The translations under genes were made by a program, and so were the position numbers. Below are positions 1-8,863 of a stretch of DNA of 64,000 nucleotides, one piece after another. Source of the stretch: Diaporthe sp. PMI_573. Lineage: Eukaryota; Ascomycota; Sordariomycetes; Diaporthales; Diaporthaceae. The stretch is from assembly GCA_021399435.1 (NCBI GenBank), contig JAJTUP010000044.1:372001-436000 (forward strand). The letters are read 5' to 3'. The notes under the pieces are model-generated. The model did no database searches, was not told the DNA's origin, and worked only from the letters and a program-made list of their open reading frames with translations. Positions within the stretch are counted from its first letter, which is position 1. Each line of letters opens with the position of its first letter.

Positions 1-1245
1 CGGCATCACCTCGATCAGCGTCTCGTTCTCTCTATTGGTTCACCTCTGCTTCTCATCCCTCCGTTGCAGCCAACGACCAGATGAGCTGTTCTGCACGTCT
101 ACCGCAAGGTGTCTCTGGCGGCTCCTGGATGGCTTGGCATCGCACCTGATCCGAATTCCGGGGCTGCGTTCTCCTTTAGGACTTACCCCTCCGTCCGGCG
201 TTTGTTTCCGCTGCTGCCTGGCTCTGATGCATCGATAAGGTGTATTTTCCTATGTTCTGCCGTAGTCCCAGCCGCGCCTATTGTATGTGCCATCGACACA
301 AATTGCGCAGCCTGAGAATGTGCTGTTATTGGGAATCGTGGCATTTTGACTGCATTGATTGCGTATTGAAAGGCTTTGCAGTCACTATTGGTTACCGGTG
401 CATTGTCACGCTAGAGAAGCCCCGCGCTATACCAAATTCCCATCATTCGCCGTTGACGCTGCAGTGCGATCCCTCGCTCCAGGCAGCACTTGCAACGCTG
501 TGCAAGCCTGGTTTGTGTCTCTTCAGGATCCATCTCTGCTGTATTCTCAAGATCGCCTCCGGGGGGGGGGGTCTAAACTTAATACCTCTATGTACAAGAA
601 ATACAATACCTGTCAATGTGACATGAGATGGCAACGAGAGCGAACAAAATCATATTCCTTGGCTCCTGACGAGGCAGCCCTGATTCAACAGTCAAGCATG
701 CTACCAACTTCCAATATGGGACGAAGCCCAAGGAACCAAGAGTTGAGTGCGCCCAGGATCAGGTGCACAATGCCAGAAACGGCCGCAGGCGCCTCGTCGG
801 AAGTGCAGGTCCTCTCAGGCTGGACTCAGGCTGTGAAGGCTCTGCAGCTGGTACGTGCACACCACAGCCATTCGCCGTTGCCTTTTAGATTCGGCGACGT
901 TACGAAATACAGATCCCCATCCCGGTAGTGTCTATGTTTCCGGTAGTACAGGTTGCATGTGTAATGGTTGTGTGGAACCTTCTCATCAGTGAATCATATT
1001 CAATTCTTTCCTCTCCGGAGTCTTCCAGCCGTCCGCGTATGGGACGCCATTGGCCACTGTCATCCTGACCCAAATATAACCCAGACGTTGCACATCAGTG
1101 TCACCCGATTGATCCTGGCCAAGCGTCCTACCACCATACATGATGGCCTTGCACTTTGCCTACTGCAGGTTGGTTTACAAGGCACGACTAGCGTCGGATG
1201 GTCCTTTCCAGACTTGTCAACAAATAAATTCAAATCGAATTTAGC
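1..1245. other. No recognisable gene
   Basis: Short open frames occur on both strands, but none has a recognisable domain, a plausible exon structure or a biased composition. An 11-base run of G lies at about 561-571. The stretch lies just left of hAT relics and may be old repeat sequence. Confidence 0.5.
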
Positions 1246-1525
1246 TTATTGGATTTGATTTGGATTCAGAAAGACTCGATCTGAATTTGATTTGAGTTGA
1301 TTTGAGATGCATCGCGCTGCTCCAACGATATCTGCTTGCAGCCGTCTTCTGAGAGGCGTGACCATCTGCCCTGCAAGGCTGAATATCCGTTCTGGCTCAG
1401 AAGACATCGCGGGAATTGAAAACAGGTCAATTGCCATTCGTGACAAGCACGGATACTGTCGTCGTCGAAGAAGCCAATACTGGATCGGATTATCCACCAG
1501 GCAATCGCCAGGGTCAGAAGTGGAC
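1246..1525 (-). pseudogene. hAT transposase C-terminal relic
   Basis: On the minus strand this piece reads as the end of a hAT transposase. It has the YP-x-LSRMA-type entry into the hATC dimerisation domain, followed by an SSEPERIFSLAG-like block, matching the SAECERLFSAAG block of the intact hAT copies in this window. The conserved Cys of that block is Pro here. Nothing upstream of the domain is present: the frame stops at 1525, where a new terminal sequence TAGGGATG begins. It is a dead fragment that appears to have been interrupted by the next element. Confidence 0.7.
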
Positions 1526-1619
1526 TAGGGATGCCTCGAGGTAAATTACCAGGAGGTAAATTACCAAAACCCCTAGGTAAATGACGGTCATAAACCCGAG
1601 GTTTATGACGCGTCATTTA
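1526..1619. repeat. Ac-like hAT end with clustered palindromes
   Basis: The segment opens with TAGGGATG, the terminus type of Ac-like hAT elements, which is also the exact end of hAT D at 26926. It then carries two perfect GGTAAATTACC palindromes (1540-1550 and 1555-1565) and a nested inverted repeat. The inner arms of that repeat are GTCATAAAC and GTTTATGAC (1587-1595, 1601-1609) and the outer arms are TAAATGAC and GTCATTTA (1578-1585, 1612-1619). The reading is subterminal sequence of the element whose transposase tail lies at 1867-2535. No matching right end was found. Confidence 0.55.
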
Positions 1620-1866
1620 TCACGTGCTTCCAAGTACTATTTGGTGACTACGAAACGGCGTCGGTGGAATGATATACGCACATACAGTCTGGTGTCATTG
1701 GTATTCGTCGGGGATGAGGTACCGATCACACCAAAATTGGCTGTGCGGGTACAAGAGGTCCATACCCCCGTGCAACGGCTCCGTGCTCGTTTCTTCGCCA
1801 AAACTCCCAGACTTGCTACTTCAATACGATAATATTATATATCTCGAAAGCCAACCTATTTACATT

Positions 1867-2535
1867 TCAACGTGAATAAACAGACTCTGTCTCTGCGTCC
1901 GTGCCTGCATCTACAAAAATGCAGTCCTGGAAGTCGTCCTCGAGCTCTAAGAGCAACTTCACGTCAGCCGTCTCCCAGGATTGGCCGCTCGGCATTCTCC
2001 AAGGTGTCTCTTGGGCCGTCTCAAGTCTTCTTAACACCCGACTATTCATATATATGAATGTCAATTTATTGGTGCTAGTGACAGTAAGACGATTGCGAAT
2101 CTTGTTGTGGAGGAAATTGATCGTGGAAAAAGATCTCTCAGAAGGTACGGAATTAGCCAAAGCGCCCAGGACTCGTTTGGCCAATGCAGCGAGTGATACA
2201 TTCATAGAATGAAGATACCGCCAACTGTCAAGGACGTGTTGGTGGTGTGGAGTGCCCTCGGATGCTGCTCTGTATATGCGACTTCCTGGGCCAAAGAGGT
2301 TGCCCTCCCGAGCCCTAAATTGACAAAACTCCCGGAAGATATTGCCGTATTCCTCGGTGTTGGTGTTGTCCTCAAGAAAGTTGTGTGCTCTTCTGACAAT
2401 GTCTGTGGTCAACAAATGGTGCTTCGGGTCGGTAGTGGCAGGGTCCAAAGCAAAGGCCATGTAGTGTATGTCGTCCGTTTGCGCGTCAAACCGTTGCTTT
2501 CGTAACGCTTTCAGTTCTTGGTAGTTTATTACCAT
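1867..2535 (-). pseudogene. hAT transposase C-terminal half, relic
   Basis: This is a 222-residue open frame without an ATG start. It contains the fungal hAT C-terminal signature ALANSVPSERSFSTINFLHN followed by a short helix-rich block (NRLTVTSTNKLTFIYMN), the hATC dimerisation region. The N-terminal BED finger and the catalytic Asp blocks are absent. Its closest relatives in this window are the hAT D tail near 28480-28618 and the relic at 59390-60318, which share the ANSVPSxRxFSxxNF pattern. It is preceded in element orientation by about 1 kb of unrecognised sequence. It is almost certainly non-functional. Confidence 0.8.
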
Positions 2536-3585
2536 ACCGCGACTGGAATTCGTGACTGGAAGCCGCGATTCGAGTGGGGTTGCGACCGGCGTTGGGAGAT
2601 CCCCTCCGTCCTTGGGACTTTGTTGGTTGGTGGTCGACGTCCGCTTTGTGACTTCTTCAACCGCTTCGTGGGCCGTTGGCTGTCCGATCTCTCAGAGTTG
2701 ACAAGGGAACGCCAACGAGCCAGCCCCTTTCCAACGTCGAGACGCAACCCATACGTCAGATTCTGCCTTGCCATCGCGAATATGATTTGGGTAGCTCATA
2801 TGTCTACCTCTCTAAAAGCCGGCCCGATTGGCCGTGAGGGTGAGAGTGAGGGGTGCGTGTTGCTCAGAGGCCCTTTGGCCGCGGTCTTCTGGCAGGAAAG
2901 GAATTCGGGGGAACTCTTTCAGGGATGTAGAATGGCGAGACAGTCGTCGGTGGACTGGGTATTTCAGCAGAGGTCGTTAGAAGAAGAACCTGTAGTCTGT
3001 TAATTGCCAGTCAAGATATGCCTGAGATCAGAGCAGCAAGGACCAGATAATCGGAATACTCTGAGAATTCCATGTCCTGGGCAACGGTCGCGCAGCGCCT
3101 CGTCGTATTGTGCTTCTCAGGGCGAAGCATTGGGGACCGAGTCTGTCCAAGATGCACACATTCTTCGCCTCATGCCTTGGCCCTTTCTTGACCTTGAAAC
3201 GCTTGAAGCCTCGACGGCGAGTGACTTGAAGACATTTAGTTGGATGGAGAGCGTTGATGAAGGCGACGATGGACGGCGTGGTTTGTGGTGCAGCTCGCCC
3301 CACGCCCAGAGAAGCGCGGAGTTGAGCCGCAGGACACCAGCCAGCGTCGTGCTGGCTCGATGGGACCAAACAGAACAGTCGCTGAGGGTACATAGGAGAA
3401 CTTCGTTCCACTTGAGCGAGACAATACGCATGCAAGACACGGGAACGGTCTATCGCGTTTTGTAGCATTCGTAAGAGAGACGCACTGAATCATAACGTGC
3501 GCTCACGGTTGAAACTCTTTAACACGACCCACCAAATCCAAACAGCCAAATCAAGGTCCTGGACGTGGCGCTGTGTAGCGGGACT
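2536..3585. other. No recognisable gene
   Basis: Open frames of 150-160 codons overlap on both strands (for example 2518-3003 and 3004-3465 plus, 3028-3468 minus). None has a family motif, and the overlapping frames look like chance in GC-rich sequence. The stretch may hold the lost N-terminal half of the hAT relic to its left. Confidence 0.4.
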
Positions 3586-3620
3586 ATACGGTCGCACATT
3601 ACCACATGGGTGACAAAACC
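3586..3620 (+). repeat. Left terminal inverted repeat, 35 bp
   Basis: It is a perfect reverse complement of 7128-7162. The match stops abruptly on the inner side at 3620 and, apart from the AT at the tip, on the outer side at 3586. Confidence 0.95.
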
Positions 3621-3918
3621 CTTTTGGGAAGCCTCAACCATGTGGAAATTCTTAGTAATTTTGTGGGCCCTTGCAAGACTACAGTGCCGCACACTATTCG
3701 GAAGGTATCTCATCATTTAGATGGCATGTCCACCAGGGAATATGTCGTGATAATTCCTGGTGACGCGTCACAATTCTTCCACTCACACATCAACACCAGC
3801 ATCAATACCCAGCCCATCGCCAACCCGTAGCTGTTGTGGGCTATCCCATCCATTCCCTAAGTAAGCTCGGGTCTATCCATCATGAGATTGTGCGACTGAC
3901 CTTGTCTTGTACGTAGAT

Positions 3919-5160
3919 ATGCCCGATCACGTCCTATCGCAGACATGTCCCGATGTTCCGAAGACCGTGGCCCCTAAATCGTACCAACGGAGCCACGATT
4001 TCATCCGAGATAGCTACCCAGGGTCGAATTTGTGTCCATATTGCGGGAGACGTTGGCCCACGAGTATCTCCATCCTCGACAGTTCGCCAGTCCCGTTTCG
4101 AGACGTTGAGACGGCTTCCACCTCCTCCGCTATACAGTCTATCGACCTAACAGCCTCTGATCGTTCCACACCCTCACAGACAATCTTCACCGGCTCTGGA
4201 GACGGCCCTGGCCGTATCCTCGCAGCATCGCGGCCCGCCGCCGTGTACCGAGATGCCAAACTTACCCAGAGTCGGATCGCGAGGGGCATGAGGGCGAGCT
4301 CGTCGCAACTCAGTGAGGCTGTGGCTAAGCAGAGCCAAAACAAGAGCAGACGGAAGATCTCGATGCGTCTCACCGTCTTCCTTGCGAGGCCTGACCCATG
4401 GGAAATACTAGACGAAGACGAGGAGCCCCAATGGTCTTTGGCTAGAGAGCTGCTGAAAGTCGCTTTGCGCCCCTTCGTCGACGAGGAACCATCTTTACCT
4501 GTCCACTTCTGGTTCGACAGCATCTTCTTCCCTCAGTTCAAGGACAAGCCTGCCCTCTCTTCTGTTCTTCAATTCGACAAGAGACTCGTTCAGAACGCCC
4601 ATATTAAAGAGGGTATCACGGAGCTGAGCGACCTCGACTGGGAGAGACAGACAGTCGCAGAGCTTTTCGGCGAGGACTGCCCTTTTCGTTTCAGTAAAAC
4701 AGAGGGCAGATATCTCCTTTTCCTTGTTTTCTATGAGCCATTGCCTCCTCGACCACAAGTCCCGGCCCCTCGTCATATCAAGACACCGAGGTCAGCCATA
4801 AAGCTGTACAAAAAGGAGAAGGGAGTCAAGAAAGAGTTAGTTAAGACCGAGGTGAAGGTACAGCCAGCCTTGTTAATCGGGAGCGAGTTCAACTCGCCCT
4901 CCTTGAGCCCCTCTCTGAGCCCAGTTCTACCTCTTTCGAGAGCTAGCGCAGAAGACCAGATCGAGGTTATTACTACCGAGACCCGCGCGGGTCGGAAACG
5001 AGCTCGAGACTCTATAAGCTCAGCACTCTCAGTAGAGGCAGAGGATAGGGAGCTCTCGGCTGGCCCTGCCTTCACTGCCCATGGTCCCGCTGCTGGAACC
5101 CGAGGAGTTGATACGAGGAGGCCAAGTAGCCGGCATCCTCGTAAACAGACGAGGAAATAG
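3919..5160 (+). CDS. Transposon-borne protein of unknown function
   Basis: This is a 413-residue protein counted from the first ATG (3919). The frame is open slightly upstream but has no ATG there. I do not recognise the family. Residues about 35-45 contain a C-P-Y-C pair in a LCPYCGRRWP context that could be half of a zinc-binding knuckle. A Ser/Thr-rich stretch follows. The centre (about 150-280) is a compact acidic/aromatic block (LTVFLARPDPWEI, VHFWFDSIFFPQF) that looks folded. The tail is Lys/Ser/Arg-rich with KRAR and RKQTRK clusters suggesting nuclear entry. It lies inside the TIRs and converges on the transposase, so it is probably an accessory factor of transposition (DNA binding, target choice or regulation). 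It could also be captured cargo. Confidence 0.72.
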   Translation: MPDHVLSQTCPDVPKTVAPKSYQRSHDFIRDSYPGSNLCPYCGRRWPTSISILDSSPVPFRDVETASTSSAIQSIDLTASDRSTPSQTIFTGSGDGPGRILAASRPAAVYRDAKLTQSRIARGMRASSSQLSEAVAKQSQNKSRRKISMRLTVFLARPDPWEILDEDEEPQWSLARELLKVALRPFVDEEPSLPVHFWFDSIFFPQFKDKPALSSVLQFDKRLVQNAHIKEGITELSDLDWERQTVAELFGEDCPFRFSKTEGRYLLFLVFYEPLPPRPQVPAPRHIKTPRSAIKLYKKEKGVKKELVKTEVKVQPALLIGSEFNSPSLSPSLSPVLPLSRASAEDQIEVITTETRAGRKRARDSISSALSVEAEDRELSAGPAFTAHGPAAGTRGVDTRRPSSRHPRKQTRK

Positions 5161-5263
5161 TAGTTACTCTAGCTCAAGGTGATCCAGGTCCCCCATCAGC
5201 TCATCCACACTATTGATAATATCGCCAGGTAGCTCAGTTCCGGAGAGGCCATTATTAATAGGC

Positions 5264-6862
5264 TCAAGGTAGTTCTTCTCGAGGAGCTGAAGCTAAAGCA
5301 TTGTCAGCTAGCTTTTGAGTGCGATGGAGTACTTTTTTCCGTACGAATCTCTCTTGCCCTCCAACTGGACTCTCTGTGATGCTCAGCACCGGACTAGCCC
5401 CGCAGTCGAGATGAACCTGAATCTTGTCTCTAAGCCGTAAGTAGATCGCGAGGTGTGGTCGCTTATGATCAAGCTCCCCATCTAGCTGACCACCGAACTG
5501 AAGGTCCCGGAGCTGTCGATCACACCAGTCCGTTGTTGTTGGGTCAAGAAGATCGTCTATATCGATAGAATCGACAGCGGCCATCATCTGGGCAAGCCCA
5601 TCTCGAGCCGCAGGCCCTAGATGGACTGCCCAGTTCTCCACTTCGCTTGTATTATACAGATCCATCGGGATCCCGGCGACGAGATGCTCCCTATTCTTTT
5701 GTGGTCGGATGCGATGGCCGTTCCATATCTCCGTGAAGTCCGCAACCTCTTGACGGATCATGGGTCCATAGAGAGCATATACCGCGATCTGGTGAGCAAG
5801 ACGGTTTGGTTGGAAGAGGCCGCTATCAATCAACTCGTGTGAGAACGCGATCCAGCGCTGACTGACACCTTTAAGTAGCTTTTCCCACCAAGACTCGATC
5901 CGTTGGTTCGATGTGCTTGGGCCCCAGATATGACAGGAGCTCAGTCTCGCTCCCTGCCTATGGACTCGTTGGTCGTTATCATCGGTGGTATACCGAAACT
6001 CTGTCTGATCAAGGTCGGCGAGAATCGCCTGGGCTCCGGCCCAAAGAGGAGTCTCGATACCGTGATCCGAGCGGGTGAAAAGGGGGCGGACCCCTGAGTA
6101 CGACACTGTCCGTAGAAACTGTTTGAGTGAACTCAACGCTGTCATGTTCCCCCTGCCGACATATATCCAGATGATGGCTCTCGAGTACGTGTCGATACAG
6201 GCGTAGATAGAGAAGCCGAAGTTCTTGAGCTTCTCGTACCCATCGAGAGACCACATGAAGTTAGGCCCAGGAACCTGGAAGTTCTTTCGGTGCTTCCAAT
6301 CAGCAAGGCGTCTTTGCTCGGCCCGCTTCTTCCACTCTGGGTTCGTTTGGTACTCGCGATATAAGGTATTCTGGCCGACAAGGACGCCGGCACGGATGCG
6401 GACGTAGTGGTATAGATACCCCCTGCCAAATCCTCTGATGCTTGAAGACTGACGGTCGTCTTGGAAGAGGAACTCTCTTGCTTTTTGAATAGCCTCCTGT
6501 CGTTCAGCCAGATCTCGGAAGTGCCGCTTCATCCCATGCTTCAGACGATACTCCTGTACAGTCCGCTCGGAGATCTCGATGCCGCGTCGCTTGAGATCAC
6601 GGACGATAGAAGTGTCGCTATATCCGTATCGGTAGAAGTAGCCTTTGATCAGCTCGACGAAGGTGTTGGTATCAATCTTTGAGTGAAGGGGCGAGTACTC
6701 CTGGGCACCCCATTCCGCTAACCTCCTTTTCAGGGTTCTGACGTCGAGTACGTGCCCATCGTCGCGGAGATGGGCACATATAGTGTCAGTGGATAGTCCT
6801 TCTCGCCGCTGCTCGAGGATCCAGTCCTTGACGCGCTCCAAGTCCTTACGGGGCCTCGGCAT
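5264..6862 (-). CDS. DDE (integrase-core) transposase
   Basis: This is a 532-residue protein starting at ATG 6862. Residues about 1-110 form two helix-turn-helix-like segments (LSTDTICAHLRDDG; YSDTSIVRDLKRRGIEISERTV) that would bind the TIR. The integrase-like catalytic core follows. The first Asp is D207 in MWSLDGYEKL, the second is D266 in TRSDHGIETP, and the Glu is E323 in STSNQRIESWW. The second Asp and the Glu are separated by 56 residues, longer than the DD35E spacing of IS3 and retroviral integrases. A region of about 200 residues follows the core. The frame is intact. The family is seen in fungi as integrase catalytic domain proteins; assignment to IS3EU-like elements is an inference. 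Confidence 0.85.
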   Translation of the reverse strand: MPRPRKDLERVKDWILEQRREGLSTDTICAHLRDDGHVLDVRTLKRRLAEWGAQEYSPLHSKIDTNTFVELIKGYFYRYGYSDTSIVRDLKRRGIEISERTVQEYRLKHGMKRHFRDLAERQEAIQKAREFLFQDDRQSSSIRGFGRGYLYHYVRIRAGVLVGQNTLYREYQTNPEWKKRAEQRRLADWKHRKNFQVPGPNFMWSLDGYEKLKNFGFSIYACIDTYSRAIIWIYVGRGNMTALSSLKQFLRTVSYSGVRPLFTRSDHGIETPLWAGAQAILADLDQTEFRYTTDDNDQRVHRQGARLSSCHIWGPSTSNQRIESWWEKLLKGVSQRWIAFSHELIDSGLFQPNRLAHQIAVYALYGPMIRQEVADFTEIWNGHRIRPQKNREHLVAGIPMDLYNTSEVENWAVHLGPAARDGLAQMMAAVDSIDIDDLLDPTTTDWCDRQLRDLQFGGQLDGELDHKRPHLAIYLRLRDKIQVHLDCGASPVLSITESPVGGQERFVRKKVLHRTQKLADNALASAPREELP

Positions 6863-7127
6863 TATGCGAGATGCAGACTAGGGGTTCGAGATCGTGGTAG
6901 AGGTCGGAGTTCATACCTCCTTCCAAGGCTTCCAGCTGCAATATCCCCCTCTGAACCGGCATTATCGGAGCTTCGGCGCCTCGGCGCCGATGGAATGGCA
7001 TCAGCACCCCTTGGTATGGCATCAGCTCTGCTACATTGAAAACAGTGCGCTATCATATCAATACTGTAGCCCCATATAAAAACGTCGAAAGCCTATGTGC
7101 GAAATAGCTCCAATCATTTTCGTACAT

Positions 7128-7162
7128 GGTTTTGTCACCCATGTGGTAATGTGCGACCGTAT
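7128..7162 (-). repeat. Right terminal inverted repeat, 35 bp
   Basis: It is a perfect reverse complement of 3586-3620. It sits about 265 bp upstream of the transposase start codon, so the transposase promoter is presumably in the subterminal region. Confidence 0.95.
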
Positions 7163-7525
7163 CAGAGTCAACCCCAGTACTTAGCTTGGCGCATCGGTCA
7201 TCAAGGTGCCGTCTACTTATCAGGTCAGAAAGTTCCCGACAACGGTCTTTCATGCTTGCTTGGTTGCTCACTTCAGACACAGTGAAGGAGAGACGAGATA
7301 AAAGTCTATTCGAATTATCTAGACTAGGTATTTTGCATAGGATACTGCACGGTAATGTACATAAGTTAGGGGTATCATAATTCCACCTCTACTACTAAAG
7401 CATCAAAACTCGCGACAGCCATTCTCTTGCACGATAGCTCTGTGACCCAATCCAACCCAATTCATGTAAACCAATTTATACCAGTTCAAGTTCCGTCTTC
7501 TGGCAGCCCGTCCTGGTGGAACCCC
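7163..7525. other. Intergenic, no gene seen
   Basis: About 360 bp lie between the right TIR and the stop codon of the GH64 gene. The stretch is AT-richer than its neighbours. It should contain the 3' UTR of the GH64 gene but no feature was recognised. Confidence 0.5.
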
Positions 7526-8863
7526 TCATTTCTGCAACCACTTCTGCGCCTTTGCTGAGATCCGCTTGATGCGCGACACATGTGCTGGTGGAGGTTGAGG
7601 CTGCGCTGGTGCTTGCGGATCATCGCCGGCGCCATCATGGGTGGCCTGGGCCGATCCAGCAGGCGGCTTCGTCGCAGTAGGAACAGGAGGGGCGCCTGAC
7701 AGGGCCGCCTTGCTTTGTGGCGGCGCCATGAAATCCCCGGCATACGCATTGTTGCCGCCAACAGCCACGATCCACGTCGTGGGGTCCCCGGCGTTCACCT
7801 TGCCCGACTGGTCTGCTCCCCCGTCCGGCTGGACGTCATCGTACGCAAAGGCGTAGCCCTTGCCATCGAGGTTGACGTCGTGCACGATCCTGCAGTAGTG
7901 GTTGGTCGGGTCGCGCTTGTAAAAGGTCGCAGGGTCCGACGGGTGGTCGTCAACAGTCAAAAACGCCGAGCGCTGGAACGCAGCCGCCAGCCGCGGGATG
8001 ATGCTGTTGCGGTACGGCGACGGCCCCGTCGTGAAGGGCCCGCTGTTGCAGCCGAAGATGTCCGCGCTGGTGGGCTTCCGGAAGGGCTCGCTGCCGAAGA
8101 CGAGCTCGTCGTTGCCGTTGACGGTCCCGCTCACGACGCCGGCGGCGGCCTGTGTGTTGATACGCATCTGGCTGCTCCTATGCCGCTGCCAGACCTGCTC
8201 GACGTACGGCTCAAAGTAGCCCGCGAAGCTGGCCCCGACCGCGTCGCCGTGCGTCGGGTTGAGCACCCGCAGCACCGGCTGGCCCTTGGGCTGCACGATC
8301 AGCTTGTCCCAGGGCCTGCCGTCCCTCTGGGCCTGTTGGCGCAGGCCGTCGCACAGCTGGTCGATGCCGTTCGCTGCCATGCCCGACACGTGCTGCACCC
8401 CTCCGCCGGCGGTCTGCAGCGTCATGGCGATGGGCAGGCGCGACACAAAGTCGACGTAGCTGATGTTGGCGAACAGCTGGTCGCTGTTGAGGGTGAACTC
8501 GGCGAAGCAGAAGTTGACGTTGGCGTTGGGGTCGCTGGGGTTGAGCACCGAGGGCTCGACCACGGCCGGGCCCGGGTTCAGGAAGAAGTGGAGCTTGCTG
8601 TCGCAGGCGAACCAGATGCGACCGCCGGCGATCTGGGGGATGTGCACCGAGATGGTGTTGCCTGGCGGGCCGAGGGGGATGGCGCAGTCCTCAGCCAGAG
8701 GAGACCCGATGGACGAGACCTGCTGCGGGTAGTAGACATCTCTGCCGTTGGCCTTTAGGAACATGCGCTTCCAGTCGTTCTGGATGGCGATGCCAGTGAT
8801 GTACGCCCAGACCTGGCCCGAGTTGGTCTGGTTCTGGAGCTGGATATCCAGCGAGTTGACCAT
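7526..8863 (-). CDS. GH64 beta-1,3-glucanase (thaumatin-like fold)
   Basis: The ATG at 8863 gives 445 residues; the frame is open upstream only through non-ATG codons. The N-terminal part (LDIQLQNQT, VWAYITGIAI, DVYYPQQ) is the beta-sandwich start typical of GH64 enzymes, which release oligosaccharides (laminaripentaose in characterised members) from beta-1,3-glucan. The catalytic pair of the family is visible: E122 in CFAEFTLN and D138 in ISYVDFVS, 16 residues apart, the spacing of the characterised Streptomyces enzyme. Unusually, no signal peptide follows the start. The last 70 or so residues are Pro/Ala-rich and end in a basic RIKRISAKAQKWLQK tail. No intron was seen. Likely roles are wall remodelling or attack on other fungi; a missed upstream exon encoding a signal peptide is possible. 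Confidence 0.9.
   Translation of the reverse strand: MVNSLDIQLQNQTNSGQVWAYITGIAIQNDWKRMFLKANGRDVYYPQQVSSIGSPLAEDCAIPLGPPGNTISVHIPQIAGGRIWFACDSKLHFFLNPGPAVVEPSVLNPSDPNANVNFCFAEFTLNSDQLFANISYVDFVSRLPIAMTLQTAGGGVQHVSGMAANGIDQLCDGLRQQAQRDGRPWDKLIVQPKGQPVLRVLNPTHGDAVGASFAGYFEPYVEQVWQRHRSSQMRINTQAAAGVVSGTVNGNDELVFGSEPFRKPTSADIFGCNSGPFTTGPSPYRNSIIPRLAAAFQRSAFLTVDDHPSDPATFYKRDPTNHYCRIVHDVNLDGKGYAFAYDDVQPDGGADQSGKVNAGDPTTWIVAVGGNNAYAGDFMAPPQSKAALSGAPPVPTATKPPAGSAQATHDGAGDDPQAPAQPQPPPAHVSRIKRISAKAQKWLQK

Larger units (their letters stand above)
3586..7162. mobile_element. Two-gene DDE transposon with 35-bp TIRs (3.58 kb)
   Basis: The ends are a perfect 35-bp inverted repeat (3586-3620 and 7128-7162) beginning ATACGGTCGCACATTACCAC. 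Between them lie two convergent genes, an unknown protein (3919-5160, plus) and a DDE integrase-like transposase (5264-6862, minus), separated by about 100 bp. Just outside or at the edge of the TIR is TA/AT on both sides, so a 2-bp target duplication is possible, but no longer one is visible. Both genes are open and the element looks structurally complete. I infer an autonomous element of the integrase-core class (IS3EU/Ginger-like); the superfamily is not certain. Confidence 0.88.

Noticed and set aside
359..928. A 189-codon open frame near the left edge
   Set aside because: It has no ATG-supported domain, an ordinary composition and overlapping frames of similar length; not enough to call a gene.
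7715..8758. A 347-codon open frame on the plus strand
   Set aside because: It lies opposite the GH64 gene, is Val/Arg/Ala-rich as expected for the complement of a GC-rich coding region, and has no family motif.
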